Origin: Anaerobiospirillum sp.
Lineage (GTDB): Bacteria; Pseudomonadota; Gammaproteobacteria; Enterobacterales; Succinivibrionaceae
Reading direction: 5' to 3'
Length of the DNA: 47,703 bases
Assembly: GCA_029258325.1 (NCBI GenBank)
Contig: JARHZF010000002.1
Coordinates: forward strand, 1-47,703
In this document: positions 18,624 through 27,615 of the stretch, one piece after another
How positions within the stretch are numbered: the first letter of the stretch is position 1
Layout of the letters: each line of letters starts with the position of its first letter
Notes under the pieces: model-generated
Seen by the model: the letters and a program-made list of their open reading frames with translations, nothing else
Databases searched by the model: none
What the model was told of the DNA's origin: nothing
Position numbers and translations under genes: made by a program

Positions 18624-19895
18624 TTATTTATTAGGTAAAACAAATTTAACTTGTTTACTATTTGGAACTTTTATAGTTCCGCCCATATAATTAATTTGAA
18701 TTAAAGAGGTATCTGATGTTGATACTACAATAGGAGGAATACCTGTTACTGTAATTACATCATTTTTCTTAAATACACCTTGCTTTAAAGAAGCTTTACG
18801 AGAGTCTGTTACATTAATAGCAACATCACCTTTTACAGTGATTTTAACACTATTCATAGAAGCAAGACCTTCACGACCTATTAACTTAACTTGTGAAGAT
18901 ATATCTTTCACATTATTATTAAGTGTTATATTGTCTTTAGATTCTTTTTCTTCTTTTATTTGTTCATCTTTTGTATCTTTAGCTACATCATTTGTTTTAG
19001 CTACTTCTTTAGATACATTTATTTCTATAGAGTTTTGAGTCTTTGTCTCTTTATTATTTATAACTAAAGCATTATTTGTATTTGTAGATACAACATCTTC
19101 TTTTTGACCTTTTGACTCTAGCTTATTTTTTATAGCAAGTTGTTGCTCTGTTGCTTTTTGAGTATTAGCATCAATAACTTGTACATCATTTCTTACATTA
19201 TTGTCAGATCTTGTAATTTCATCTTTATATGGCTCCTCAATAGCAATAGCATCATCTTTTTTATCTTGATTATTTAAACTAAGCTCTTGAGTTATAGGAC
19301 CACTTAGATCTTCATCTTCATCTGGCAACATAGCATAAAAAGCAGTAGCACCCACAATTAAAATAAAAGCTACAATAAAGAAATAATGGCTTCTATTTTT
19401 TCTATGTTGAGCTTTAGCCCTCTCTTCAAACTTTTGAGTTTCTATATTTAAATTTTGCTTATAGATATTCTCAATAGTATCAGGATCAATTTTTACAAAT
19501 TGAGCATAAGCTCTTAACTTTTTAATAGCAAAAGGAGCTGCTGTGCTTTGATTAAAACGATCTTCTTCTATATCGTATATAGTAGATACTTTACATAATA
19601 ATTCAGTAGCTACTTCCCTTTGAGTTAAACCTAGCTTTTCTCTAGCATGACGTAATATAGCACCTGCTTGATCAGGTACTTTATTTTCATCTAAAGTTGT
19701 AACAACAGGAACAAGATCAGCATTTTCATTATCAGACATATCATCTGACTCTAAATGATCATCAAGATCATTTAAAGGCTCATCTTCATTTTTCTTATTA
19801 CTATTTGGGTTTTGAGATAGAACCATCATTGCTCTTCTTTTTAGAGCAAGTCTTTGTTCTTCATTATTAGTATCAGTATCTTTTTTTGAACCCAT
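18624..19895 (-). CDS. rodZ: Cytoskeletal adaptor RodZ
   Basis: This 423-residue protein has a long acidic N-terminal lead (about 75 residues), then an XRE-type helix-turn-helix (GAILRHAREKLGLTQREVA), a membrane segment near residues 168-190 (FFIVAFILIVGATAFYAML), a long polar linker rich in Asn, Lys, Asp and Thr (about 195-335), and the periplasmic DUF4115 beta-domain ending KFVLPNK. RodZ tethers MreB to the membrane and helps keep rod shape. The order rlmN-rodZ-ispG is typical, although the pilF gene often found between rlmN and rodZ is missing. The extended acidic N-terminus is unlike E. coli RodZ. Confidence 0.93.
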   Translation of the reverse strand: MGSKKDTDTNNEEQRLALKRRAMMVLSQNPNSNKKNEDEPLNDLDDHLESDDMSDNENADLVPVVTTLDENKVPDQAGAILRHAREKLGLTQREVATELLCKVSTIYDIEEDRFNQSTAAPFAIKKLRAYAQFVKIDPDTIENIYKQNLNIETQKFEERAKAQHRKNRSHYFFIVAFILIVGATAFYAMLPDEDEDLSGPITQELSLNNQDKKDDAIAIEEPYKDEITRSDNNVRNDVQVIDANTQKATEQQLAIKNKLESKGQKEDVVSTNTNNALVINNKETKTQNSIEINVSKEVAKTNDVAKDTKDEQIKEEKESKDNITLNNNVKDISSQVKLIGREGLASMNSVKITVKGDVAINVTDSRKASLKQGVFKKNDVITVTGIPPIVVSTSDTSLIQINYMGGTIKVPNSKQVKFVLPNK

Positions 19896-19906
19896 TTTTT
19901 CTTACC

Positions 19907-21010
19907 TTAAATAGTAGTATGCTCAATTTCTTGATTTTTAATAATCTTATCTTTAACTTGACCTGCTAATTGACCACAAGCTGCAGCAATATCATCACCT
20001 CTTGTTGATCTTGTTACAACAGTAAAACCTTTATCAAATAAAACCTTATAGAATCTATCAATTCTTGAATTAGATGGCTTTTTATAATCAGATTTATCAT
20101 GAGGATTAAATGGAATTAAATTAATTTTACATGGTAAATCTTTTAATAAATTAGCAAGTTCATGTGCATCATCTGTTGAATCATTTACATGATCTAAAAG
20201 AACATACTCTATAGTAACACGACCACAATTAGCATTTGATTTGCTTATATAGTTTCTAACACTATCTAATACTTCTTTTATATTATATTTTTTATTTAAA
20301 GGCACTAATACATCACGAAGTTTATCATTTGGTGCATGTAAAGATAAAGCTAAAGCTACATCTATTTGACCTGCTATTTTATTTAAAATAGGAGCTACAC
20401 CTGATGTTGATATAGTTACACGTCTTTTTGATAAACCAAAAGCAAAATCAGATAGAAGTAAATTACAAACTTTAAGAACATTTTGCACATTTAATAAAGG
20501 TTCACCCATACCCATCATTACAATATTAGATATAGGTTTTACTGAATTTTTTTCAATAAAGCCAACACGTGTTGCAGCTCTAAAGACCTGACCTATGATT
20601 TCAGACACCTTTAAATTTCTATTAAAACCTTGAGCACCTGTTCTACAAAAAGAGCATTTTACAGGACAGCCTACTTGTGTTGAGATACATAAAGTATTTC
20701 TATCCTCTTCTGGAATTAAAACAGCTTCAACTAATTGATTATCACCAATATCCATAGCCCATTTGATAGTACCATCAAATGATTTTTGTTCAGACACAAT
20801 TTCAGGTGCTTTAATACATGCTATAGTTTTTAATTTTTCTCTAAACTCTTTTTTTATATTAGTCATCTGATCAAAATCAGTAACACCAAATTGATATATC
20901 CACTTTAATATTTGTGAAGCTCTAAAAGGTTTTTCACCTAATTCTACAAAGAAATCACTTAACTCTTTTGGATCTAGATCCATTAAATTTACTAATTTAT
21001 TTTCTAACAT
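19907..21010 (-). CDS. rlmN: Dual-specificity rRNA/tRNA methyltransferase RlmN
   Basis: This 367-residue radical-SAM enzyme has the CxxxCxxC cluster motif [18 protein letters not shown], the GMGEPLLN motif and the late catalytic Cys in [12 protein letters not shown]. It methylates C2 of A2503 in 23S rRNA and A37 of some tRNAs. It is the first gene of the block leading to der, so the promoter should be in 21011-21100. Confidence 0.97.
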   Translation of the reverse strand: MLENKLVNLMDLDPKELSDFFVELGEKPFRASQILKWIYQFGVTDFDQMTNIKKEFREKLKTIACIKAPEIVSEQKSFDGTIKWAMDIGDNQLVEAVLIPEEDRNTLCISTQVGCPVKCSFCRTGAQGFNRNLKVSEIIGQVFRAATRVGFIEKNSVKPISNIVMMGMGEPLLNVQNVLKVCNLLLSDFAFGLSKRRVTISTSGVAPILNKIAGQIDVALALSLHAPNDKLRDVLVPLNKKYNIKEVLDSVRNYISKSNANCGRVTIEYVLLDHVNDSTDDAHELANLLKDLPCKINLIPFNPHDKSDYKKPSNSRIDRFYKVLFDKGFTVVTRSTRGDDIAAACGQLAGQVKDKIIKNQEIEHTTI

Positions 21011-21335
21011 CTTTTATCTTTCTCAAAAAATTTATTAAATGCTAATTATATCAAATAAAATTAATACTATATAAGAATGATGATAATAAGTGTAAAAAGA
21101 AAATAACTAAAAGATGTTGTTTTTATCTTAAAAAGATTTTTTTATACAAAAAATATTATCTTTGATAAAAAGAAAGCTATTTTTTTATAGATATAAAATA
21201 CTACAAATTATTTTTAATAAATACACAAAATTATGTGTATATCAAATTTTATATAAAAGTAGTTATGATTAATCTTAAATAAAATATTTCAACTATAATT
21301 AAGAAGATAATTACTTATTCTATGAGGAGTTTAAA
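21011..21335. other. Divergent intergenic region rlmN / coiled-coil gene
   Basis: This 325-bp AT-rich stretch holds no gene that I can see. It contains the inverted repeat ATACACA, 6 bases, TGTGTAT (21221-21240) and a TATAAT at 21294-21299 for the plus-strand gene. It must also carry the promoter for the rlmN-der operon on the minus strand, which I cannot place with confidence. Confidence 0.6.
21294..21299 (+). promoter_or_regulatory. -10 candidate for the coiled-coil gene
   Basis: TATAAT lies 37-42 bases before the ATG at 21336, giving a plausible 30-base leader with the AGGAG ribosome site at 21325-21329. No good -35 is visible at 16-18 bases. Confidence 0.4.
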
Positions 21336-21716
21336 ATGGCTGATGATAAATATCTATCTTTAGAAAAAGAGCTTTTAAATTTAAAAGAGCAATATAGTAA
21401 ATTAGAAAAAGCTCATAACATTTTAAAAGAGATGTATGAACGTCTTGAAGTTGAAAACAATTTAAAAACAGAGCTTATTCAAAATATTGATAAAGATAAA
21501 AGCAAGCTTTATGTAGAATATGAAGATTTATTATCTCTTATGAAAGATAAAGATGCTAAATTGCTAATTTTTGAAGAAGATATTAAATTTATGAACAAGC
21601 TTTCAGACGATCTTGAGGAAAAAATAGAGGATAAAAATAGTAAGATTGAAAACTTAAATTTTATTATTGAAGAACTAAAAAGAGAAATTATGATGCTAAA
21701 AGAAAGTAAAGAATAA
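21336..21716 (+). CDS. Small coiled-coil protein of unknown function
   Basis: This 126-residue protein is almost wholly charged helix, with heptad-like Leu/Ile spacing and many Lys and Glu residues (LEKELLNLKEQYSKLEKA near the start). There is no signal peptide, membrane segment or Cys. It has a strong ribosome site (GAGGAG, 7 bases before ATG), and the hairpin at 21754-21792 follows it. It stands alone between the divergent rlmN operon and mrcA. The pattern suggests a cytoplasmic dimeric or filament-associated coiled coil, such as a division or cytoskeleton accessory protein, but I do not recognise the family. Codon use is like its neighbours. Confidence 0.75.
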   Translation: MADDKYLSLEKELLNLKEQYSKLEKAHNILKEMYERLEVENNLKTELIQNIDKDKSKLYVEYEDLLSLMKDKDAKLLIFEEDIKFMNKLSDDLEEKIEDKNSKIENLNFIIEELKREIMMLKESKE

Positions 21717-21753
21717 AATTTAGTTTTTATCTAAATAAGCTCTATATTTTTAT

Positions 21754-21796
21754 AAGTACTTACTAAGAAAAATAGGTTTATAGTAGGTACTTTCTT
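21754..21796 (+). terminator. Hairpin terminator after the coiled-coil gene
   Basis: AAGTACTTACTA pairs with TAGTAGGTACTT (one G-U) across a 15-base loop and is followed by TCTTTA. The T-run is short, so efficiency is uncertain. Confidence 0.55.
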
Positions 21797-21965
21797 TATA
21801 GCAAAATTTTTTTAAATTGTTATTAGAATGTAAAGTTGACTTATTTTTAAGTTAGTCTTTAACCTTTGTTTTTTATTAAAAGCTTAAGATCTTTTTTATA
21901 AATCTAGTCAGTATTTGGTAAAATAAGCATTTATATTTTGCATTTATTTGTATCTGAGGTTTTTT

Positions 21966-24410
21966 GTGTTTATTAACATAATAAGAAAAATATTTTGGGG
22001 TTCTCTACTTTGTGTAGGTCTGTCAGGTGGTGCTGTTGCCGCCATGTACTACAAAACTCTTGATGAACTACCAAATGTAGAAGAATTAAAAAAAGTAACC
22101 TTTGAAAGACCAATGAGTATTTATACTGCTGATAATAAACTTATTGGTGAATTTGGTGAACATAAAAGATTCCCTGTTTCTATTGATAAAATTCCTGATA
22201 AATTAAAACAAGCTTTTTTAGCTATTGAAGATACACGTTTTTATGAACATACAGGTATAGACCCTGTTGGTATTATACGTGCTGTTGTGGTAGCTGTTAC
22301 TAAACAAAAAGCAACTCAAGGTGCTTCTACTATAACTCAACAAGTTGCGAGAAACTTCTTTTTAAGTAGAGAAAAAACTTTAGAGAGAAAAATTAAAGAA
22401 GTATTTATTTCATGGCGTATAGAACAAGTTTTAACTAAAGATGAAATCTTAGAACTTTACTTAAATAAAATTGCCCTAGGTCATAGAGCCTATGGTGTTG
22501 CAGCTGCAGCTCAAGTTTACTATGGTAAAGATTTACAAGATTTAACTTTAGCTCAAATGGCTACTATTGCAGGTTTACCTAAAGCTCCATCTTCTTTAAA
22601 TCCAATTTCTCATCCAGAGAGATCACGTGATAGACGTAACTTAGTTTTAAGTAGAATGTTAAGCTTAGGCTATATAACACAAGATGAGTTTGATAAAGCT
22701 AATGCTGAACCTTATAAAAGCTATTATCACTCAACACCTATTGAGGCATATGCTCCTTATGTAGCAGAAGAGGCTCGTCTTTTTGCTATTGAAAAATTAG
22801 GTGAGCAAGCTTATACAGATAATGTAAAAATTTACACAACAGTAAATGCAAAAATTCAAGATGATGCAAGTCATGCTGTATTCCGTGGTATTACAGAATA
22901 TGATTCAAGACATGGTTATAGAGGTCCTGTTTTAAATGTAACTGAAATTGAAAACTTTGACCCAACATTAGATAACTTTAATGATCTTTTACATAGATAT
23001 GATAAATATCATTTTATAGAACCAGCTATAGTTAGTGCTATTGATGATGAGACTAAGACTACTACTATATATAGACGTAATAAAGGTACAGTACAAATGC
23101 CTTTTGACTCTATAAGTTGGGCTCGTAAATTTATATCAGATTCACAAATGGGTCCTGCTTTTACTCATCCATCTGAACTTTTAGCTGTAGGTGATCTTAT
23201 TTATGTATATGAAGATGATAAAAAACAAGTTCAATTAACTCAAGTTCCTGATATTGAAGCTGCTTTAGTTGCTTTAAATCCATATACAGGAAGTATTGAG
23301 GCTATGGTTGGTGGTTATGACTTTGCAAAGAGTAAATTAAATAGAGCAACTCAAGCAAAACGCCAAACAGGTTCTAACTTTAAACCATTTTTATATTCAG
23401 CTGCTTTAGCTCAAGGTATAGCTGTAAATTCAATTATTTTAGATGAACCTATAAAAACATGGGATCCAGGTTCTGCTAAATGGTGGTCTCCAAAAAATAC
23501 ACCAAATAAGTATGATGGTCCTATGACTTTAAGAGAAGGTCTTGCTAAATCAAAAAATGTTGTTTCTATTAGATTAATACGCCATGTTGGTGTACAAAAT
23601 GTAGTTACACATTTAAAGAAATTTGGTATTGATGTTCCTGCATCTCAACAAAGTGAATCAATGGCTTTAGGTTCTGTTGAACTAACACCACTTGAAACAG
23701 CTCGTGGTATGACTACTTTTGCAAATGGTGGTTATTTAATTGATCCTTATTTAATCTCTAAAATAACTAGAGGTGAAAATGATGAAGTTGTATACGAAGC
23801 ACATCCAAAACTTGCATCTCACACAGCACCTAATAGAGTTATTAATGGTTTAGATTTAATCTATGACCCAAATGTACCTGAAGATGAAAATAGTGCTAAA
23901 CAAATTTTATCTCATAAACATGCTTTCATAGTAGCAGATATGATGCACTCTGTAATTTATGGTGGTCAAGGATTAGAAAAACCTTATTGGGGTACTGGTG
24001 GTCGTGCATCTCGTTATACTGGTAGAAGTGATTTATCTGGTAAAACTGGTACTACAAATAAGGTACATGATGCTTGGTTTACAGGCTTTAATAAAAATCT
24101 AGTTGCTACAGCTTGGGTTGGTTTTGATAATAATAGAAACCTAGGTTACTCAAGAACTAAAGGTTTTGAAGGTGGTGCATATACAGCCCTCCCTATCTTT
24201 AGTTACTTCTTTAAAGATGCTCAAGATGGAGTAGAAAATAGCCCTATACCAAGACCTCAAGGTATTACTATGCGTAGAAATGCAAATCTTTCTGATTATG
24301 CACTTGAAAATAGTGAATTTGTAAATGAGATAGATTTAAATGTTGAACAAGTAGAAAATACAGGTGTTGATTCATCACATGTAAATGAAAATGATATATT
24401 TTCTAATTAA
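21966..24410 (+). CDS. mrcA: Penicillin-binding protein 1A
   Basis: This bifunctional peptidoglycan synthase has about 814 residues. One N-terminal membrane segment is followed by the GT51 glycosyltransferase domain (catalytic Glu in AIEDTRFYEHTGID, then GASTITQQVARNFFL). An OB-like insert and the transpeptidase come next, with SxxK in TGSNFKPF, SKN in AKSKNVV and KTG in SGKTGTTNKVHDAWF. I start it at GTG 21966, because TGAGG lies about 6 bases upstream; the longer frame from a TTG at 21948 would overlap that ribosome site. It ends with an acidic tail. A strong terminator follows. Confidence 0.95.
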   Translation: MFINIIRKIFWGSLLCVGLSGGAVAAMYYKTLDELPNVEELKKVTFERPMSIYTADNKLIGEFGEHKRFPVSIDKIPDKLKQAFLAIEDTRFYEHTGIDPVGIIRAVVVAVTKQKATQGASTITQQVARNFFLSREKTLERKIKEVFISWRIEQVLTKDEILELYLNKIALGHRAYGVAAAAQVYYGKDLQDLTLAQMATIAGLPKAPSSLNPISHPERSRDRRNLVLSRMLSLGYITQDEFDKANAEPYKSYYHSTPIEAYAPYVAEEARLFAIEKLGEQAYTDNVKIYTTVNAKIQDDASHAVFRGITEYDSRHGYRGPVLNVTEIENFDPTLDNFNDLLHRYDKYHFIEPAIVSAIDDETKTTTIYRRNKGTVQMPFDSISWARKFISDSQMGPAFTHPSELLAVGDLIYVYEDDKKQVQLTQVPDIEAALVALNPYTGSIEAMVGGYDFAKSKLNRATQAKRQTGSNFKPFLYSAALAQGIAVNSIILDEPIKTWDPGSAKWWSPKNTPNKYDGPMTLREGLAKSKNVVSIRLIRHVGVQNVVTHLKKFGIDVPASQQSESMALGSVELTPLETARGMTTFANGGYLIDPYLISKITRGENDEVVYEAHPKLASHTAPNRVINGLDLIYDPNVPEDENSAKQILSHKHAFIVADMMHSVIYGGQGLEKPYWGTGGRASRYTGRSDLSGKTGTTNKVHDAWFTGFNKNLVATAWVGFDNNRNLGYSRTKGFEGGAYTALPIFSYFFKDAQDGVENSPIPRPQGITMRRNANLSDYALENSEFVNEIDLNVEQVENTGVDSSHVNENDIFSN

Positions 24411-24428
24411 AAGATAATATACAAAATT

Positions 24429-24480
24429 AAAAGAGATACTTTAGAAGATTTTAAATAAGATAAAGTATCTCTTTTTTTTA
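24429..24480 (+). terminator. Intrinsic terminator after mrcA
   Basis: AAAAGAGATACTTTA pairs perfectly with TAAAGTATCTCTTTT over 15 bp and runs into eight to nine T. Confidence 0.9.
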
Positions 24481-24532
24481 TTTAGTGATTTAGTCTTATA
24501 TTTTTAGTGTGTAATTTGCTATAAATATTTTC

Positions 24533-24560
24533 TTGACATCAAAAAAATATATATTATAAT
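24533..24560 (+). promoter_or_regulatory. Near-consensus sigma-70 promoter for the tRNA-Ala pair
   Basis: TTGACA (24533-24538) and TATAAT (24555-24560) are separated by 16 bases and lie 14 bases upstream of the first tRNA. Both hexamers match the consensus perfectly, the best promoter in the window. GTTCGC follows the -10, as a stable-RNA discriminator would. Confidence 0.9.
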
Positions 24561-24574
24561 GTTCGCACGATTTA

Positions 24575-24650
24575 GGGGTTATAGCTCAGCTGGGAGAGCA
24601 CTTGCATGGCATGCAAGGGGTCATCGGTTCGATCCCGATTAGCTCCACCA
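24575..24650 (+). tRNA. tRNA-Ala(GGC)
   Basis: This 76-base cloverleaf has encoded CCA. The acceptor GGGGTTA pairs with TAGCTCC, the D arm contains AGCTCAGCTGGGAGAGC, the anticodon stem CTTGC/GCAAG encloses a loop with anticodon GGC, and the T loop is GGTTCGATCC. Confidence 0.96.
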
Positions 24651-24672
24651 TATAAATCGCATTTCTTCTTTT

Positions 24673-24748
24673 GGGGGTATAGCTCAGCTGGGAGAGCACC
24701 TGCTTTGCAAGCAGGGGGTCAACGGTTCGATCCCGTTTACCTCCACCA
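24673..24748 (+). tRNA. tRNA-Ala(TGC)
   Basis: This 76-base cloverleaf has encoded CCA and lies 22 bases after the first. The acceptor GGGGGTA pairs with TACCTCC, the anticodon stem CCTGC/GCAGG encloses anticodon TGC, and the T loop is GGTTCGATCC. Together with the GGC tRNA it can read all Ala codons. It is cotranscribed with the first tRNA. Confidence 0.96.
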
Positions 24749-24750
24749 TT

Positions 24751-24779
24751 AATAAAGACACATCTTTTATTCTTTTTTT
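24751..24779 (+). terminator. Probable terminator after the tRNA pair
   Basis: AATAAAG, a short loop, then CTTTTATT form a short stem with one bulge, followed by C and seven T. Confidence 0.55.
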
Positions 24780-24888
24780 ATCTATTTTTTTAGCTCTTAT
24801 ATTTAAATATTCGTATTTTGTTTTATTAGCTCTTTTGAAATTTGTTATACTTACACTAATGTTTGTAAAATTTTCAGAGGATCTTTTA

Positions 24889-26220
24889 ATGCGCTTAAAA
24901 TCATGCATTATTTCTTTAGCTGTCTCTTCTTTATTTTGTAACTTATCCTATGCTGAGGATTTAATGGATATTTACAAAGAAGCTTATGTAAAAGACACTA
25001 CTGTTTTAGCAGCAAAAGCTCAAAGAGATACTGCTTTTGAGAAAATTAGTGAGGCTACTGCAGCTCTTCTACCTAAAGTTGATGTTATAGGTAGTGTAAA
25101 GAAAAATTTCACAGAAACTAATCAATATACAGGTGTAAACTCAAATAATACTGTAACTACAGGTGCAATTTCTCTATCTCAAAGTTTATGGAGACATAGC
25201 TCTTGGAAAAATAGAACTATTGCAGAAAAAAATGCTGCACAACAAGACTTAGTTTACAATTCAGCTTTACAATATCTAATAGTAAGAGTATCTAATGCTT
25301 ACTTTGGTGTGTTAAATGCTCAAGAAATGCTAACTTATACTAAAGCAAATCAAAATGCTTTAAAAACTCAACTTAATGAAACTAAAAGAAGATTTGATGT
25401 AGGTCTAATTGCAGAAACTGACGTCTTAGAAGCACAAGCTGCTTATGACTTAGCAACAGCACGAGTAATTCAAGCTGAAAATCAACTTGAAAACTCTTAT
25501 TCTGAAATTAGAAAGATTATAGGTCGTGATGTTAGAAACTTACATAAGTTAAATGAAGCTATCTTTAGCCCTCTTAAATTAGATAAGACATTAGACACTG
25601 TAATTAAAAATGCAGAAGAAAATAATTTATCACTACAAGCTGCTATTATAGCTCGTGATATTTCAAAAGAAAGTATAACTCTTGCTCGTACTGGTTTTGA
25701 ACCAACTATAGATTTAGTAGGTCAATATGCAGTTACTGATACTAAATTTGATAATCAAATTCCTAATACACAACAAGTAGATGATAAAAATAAAGGTGGT
25801 TCTGTAGGTATTACTGTAAATATTCCTTTATTCTCAGGTGGCTCTACCTTATCTCAAGTAGAACAAGCTAAATATCAATATGTTGTAGCATCAGAACAAT
25901 TAGAGGCAACTCATAGACAAGTTTTAACAGATGTTTCTAATGGATATAATAATGTATCTGCAGCTATTAGCTCTGTTATTGCTTATGAGCAAACTACAAA
26001 ATCATCAGAGTCTGCATTAAAAGCAACTCAAGCAGGTTATGAAGTTGGTACTAGAACAATTTCTGATGTGCTAAATGCAACTCAAAACCTATATAACGCT
26101 AAACAGAATTTAGCTCAAGCTCGTTTTTCTTACATAATTTCAAGACTAAATCTTCTATATAGTCAAGGTCTTTTAAAAGTGTCTGATATAGAACAAGTAA
26201 ATTCAGGTTTAATTAAATAA
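24889..26220 (+). CDS. tolC: Outer-membrane efflux channel TolC
   Basis: This protein of about 443 residues has a Sec signal peptide (cleavage after SYA, before EDLMDIYKEAY) and two repeats of the outer-membrane-factor fold. Characteristic stretches are KRRFDVGLIAETDVLEAQAAYD in the first repeat and GYEVGTRTISDVLNATQNLY in the second. It forms the trimeric exit duct for tripartite efflux and type I secretion. I start it at ATG 24889, preceded by AGAGGA; an upstream TTG frame only adds 18 residues before the signal peptide. It is monocistronic between the tRNAs and a bidirectional terminator. Confidence 0.93.
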   Translation: MRLKSCIISLAVSSLFCNLSYAEDLMDIYKEAYVKDTTVLAAKAQRDTAFEKISEATAALLPKVDVIGSVKKNFTETNQYTGVNSNNTVTTGAISLSQSLWRHSSWKNRTIAEKNAAQQDLVYNSALQYLIVRVSNAYFGVLNAQEMLTYTKANQNALKTQLNETKRRFDVGLIAETDVLEAQAAYDLATARVIQAENQLENSYSEIRKIIGRDVRNLHKLNEAIFSPLKLDKTLDTVIKNAEENNLSLQAAIIARDISKESITLARTGFEPTIDLVGQYAVTDTKFDNQIPNTQQVDDKNKGGSVGITVNIPLFSGGSTLSQVEQAKYQYVVASEQLEATHRQVLTDVSNGYNNVSAAISSVIAYEQTTKSSESALKATQAGYEVGTRTISDVLNATQNLYNAKQNLAQARFSYIISRLNLLYSQGLLKVSDIEQVNSGLIK

Positions 26221-26221
26221 T

Positions 26222-26256
26222 AAAAAAAGCTCAGATGTCAAAATCTGAGCTTTTTC
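26222..26256. terminator. Bidirectional terminator, tolC / pepB
   Basis: AAAAAGCTCAGAT, 6 bases, ATCTGAGCTTTTT. T-runs follow the stem on both strands, and it lies between converging genes. Confidence 0.92.
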
Positions 26257-26279
26257 TTTAATTAAAATCTATTATTTTT

Positions 26280-27611
26280 TTATTCATCTTTTATATTTAA
26301 AAGTGCTGCAATTGACATTACACCTGCACAAGTTGAACCTACCATAAACCAAGGTGTTGCATCTTGAGCATATGCTGATGATAAATCAACATGTATCCAT
26401 GGTATATCCTTATCTACAAAGTTAGATAAGAATGCTGTAGCTGTTAAAGCACCTGCAGTACCTTGAGCTTTAGATATATTATTTATGGTAGCTCTTGATG
26501 ATTTTAAATAACGTCCTACATATTCATAAGTTGGAATATAGATAAACATCTCTTCATTTGCATCAGCACAATCAAGTAGATCATAAAGAGCAAGACTTTC
26601 TTTAGTTGTTGAAACTAAAGTCATATCACGCCCAATAGCAATTTTAGCAGCACCTGTTAGGGTAGCTGCATCTAAAATATAAGATGGCTTATCTTTAGAT
26701 GCAAGCATTAAAGCGTCAGCTAAAACTAAACGACCCTCTGCATCTGTATTACCAATTTCAACAGTTAAATCATCTTTATATTTTAAAATGTCACCAGGTA
26801 ACATAGAGTTGCCTGAAACTAGATTTTCAGAACATGGTAGATATATACGTAATCTCTTATCTAAATTATTTAAAATAGCAAGGTGAGCTGCAGCTACAAC
26901 ATAAGTTGCACCTGACTTATCTGTTCGCATAGTTAGCATGTAATTTGATGGTTTTAAATCATAACCACCACTATCAAAAGTTATACCCTTACCTACAAGA
27001 CAAATATCTATCTTACTATCTTTATTTAAATTCTTTGGTATATAGTCAATAATACCCATACAAGGTGAATTTACTGAACCATGTCCTACTGCATTTAAAC
27101 CTGTAAATTTAGAAAATTCTTTAGAATCTCTATCTATACACTCTAAACTTAAACTTCCTTGTTCATTTGTAATAGACTCTTTTAAAGTCTCAAATAAAGT
27201 ATTTACAAACTTAACTGGTGGCATGTCACATGCTGATGTATTTGCAATTTGTCTATATTTAAATAAGGCTTTAGCATGATGTAAAACAAAAGCTAAGTCA
27301 TCATCATTTAAATCAAATGCTATTTCTAAATCATGCTTATTATCAAATAAACCTTGAGTAAAATATAAAGCATCTTCTTTACTTATCTTTGTATCAGTTA
27401 CAACCTTTACATTAAATAAACCAAAAGATGCAATATTCTTTGCTGCAACTTGATAAAATCTAAAACCTAGATCTTTTACATATAAAGTAAAGCCTGTACC
27501 ATTTGGTACAAAACCCATACTTTCTGCATATGGTGCTGGAGCATCACCATTTACAATTTTTATTTCAATTAAATGCTCTAAAGTATTTTCTAATTTATAT
27601 AATTTCAACAT
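26280..27611 (-). CDS. pepB: Peptidase B, M17 leucyl-aminopeptidase family
   Basis: This 443-residue protein of the M17 family is close to PepB in length and style. The two-metal site is visible in GKGITFDSGGYDLKP (Lys and Asp ligands), MRTDKSGA, and the family signature NTDAEGRLVLADAL. PepB is a broad-range aminopeptidase, and E. coli PepB is one of several enzymes known to split Cys-Gly. It begins 4 bp after the cysteine desulfurase gene and is last in the metal-sensor operon. In E. coli pepB ends the isc iron-sulfur cluster, so pairing with a desulfurase is partly a preserved neighbourhood. Confidence 0.9.
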   Translation of the reverse strand: MLKLYKLENTLEHLIEIKIVNGDAPAPYAESMGFVPNGTGFTLYVKDLGFRFYQVAAKNIASFGLFNVKVVTDTKISKEDALYFTQGLFDNKHDLEIAFDLNDDDLAFVLHHAKALFKYRQIANTSACDMPPVKFVNTLFETLKESITNEQGSLSLECIDRDSKEFSKFTGLNAVGHGSVNSPCMGIIDYIPKNLNKDSKIDICLVGKGITFDSGGYDLKPSNYMLTMRTDKSGATYVVAAAHLAILNNLDKRLRIYLPCSENLVSGNSMLPGDILKYKDDLTVEIGNTDAEGRLVLADALMLASKDKPSYILDAATLTGAAKIAIGRDMTLVSTTKESLALYDLLDCADANEEMFIYIPTYEYVGRYLKSSRATINNISKAQGTAGALTATAFLSNFVDKDIPWIHVDLSSAYAQDATPWFMVGSTCAGVMSIAALLNIKDE

Positions 27612-27615
27612 TTTA

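Noticed and set aside
24575-24748. tRNA pair as a possible integration site for a mobile element
   Set aside because: There is no integrase and no duplicated tRNA end nearby; tolC and mrcA flank it directly.
24684-24908. 74-residue minus-strand frame
   Set aside because: It runs antisense through the second tRNA-Ala and the tolC signal peptide; the PLTPCLQSRCSPS ending is the typical translated tRNA artefact.
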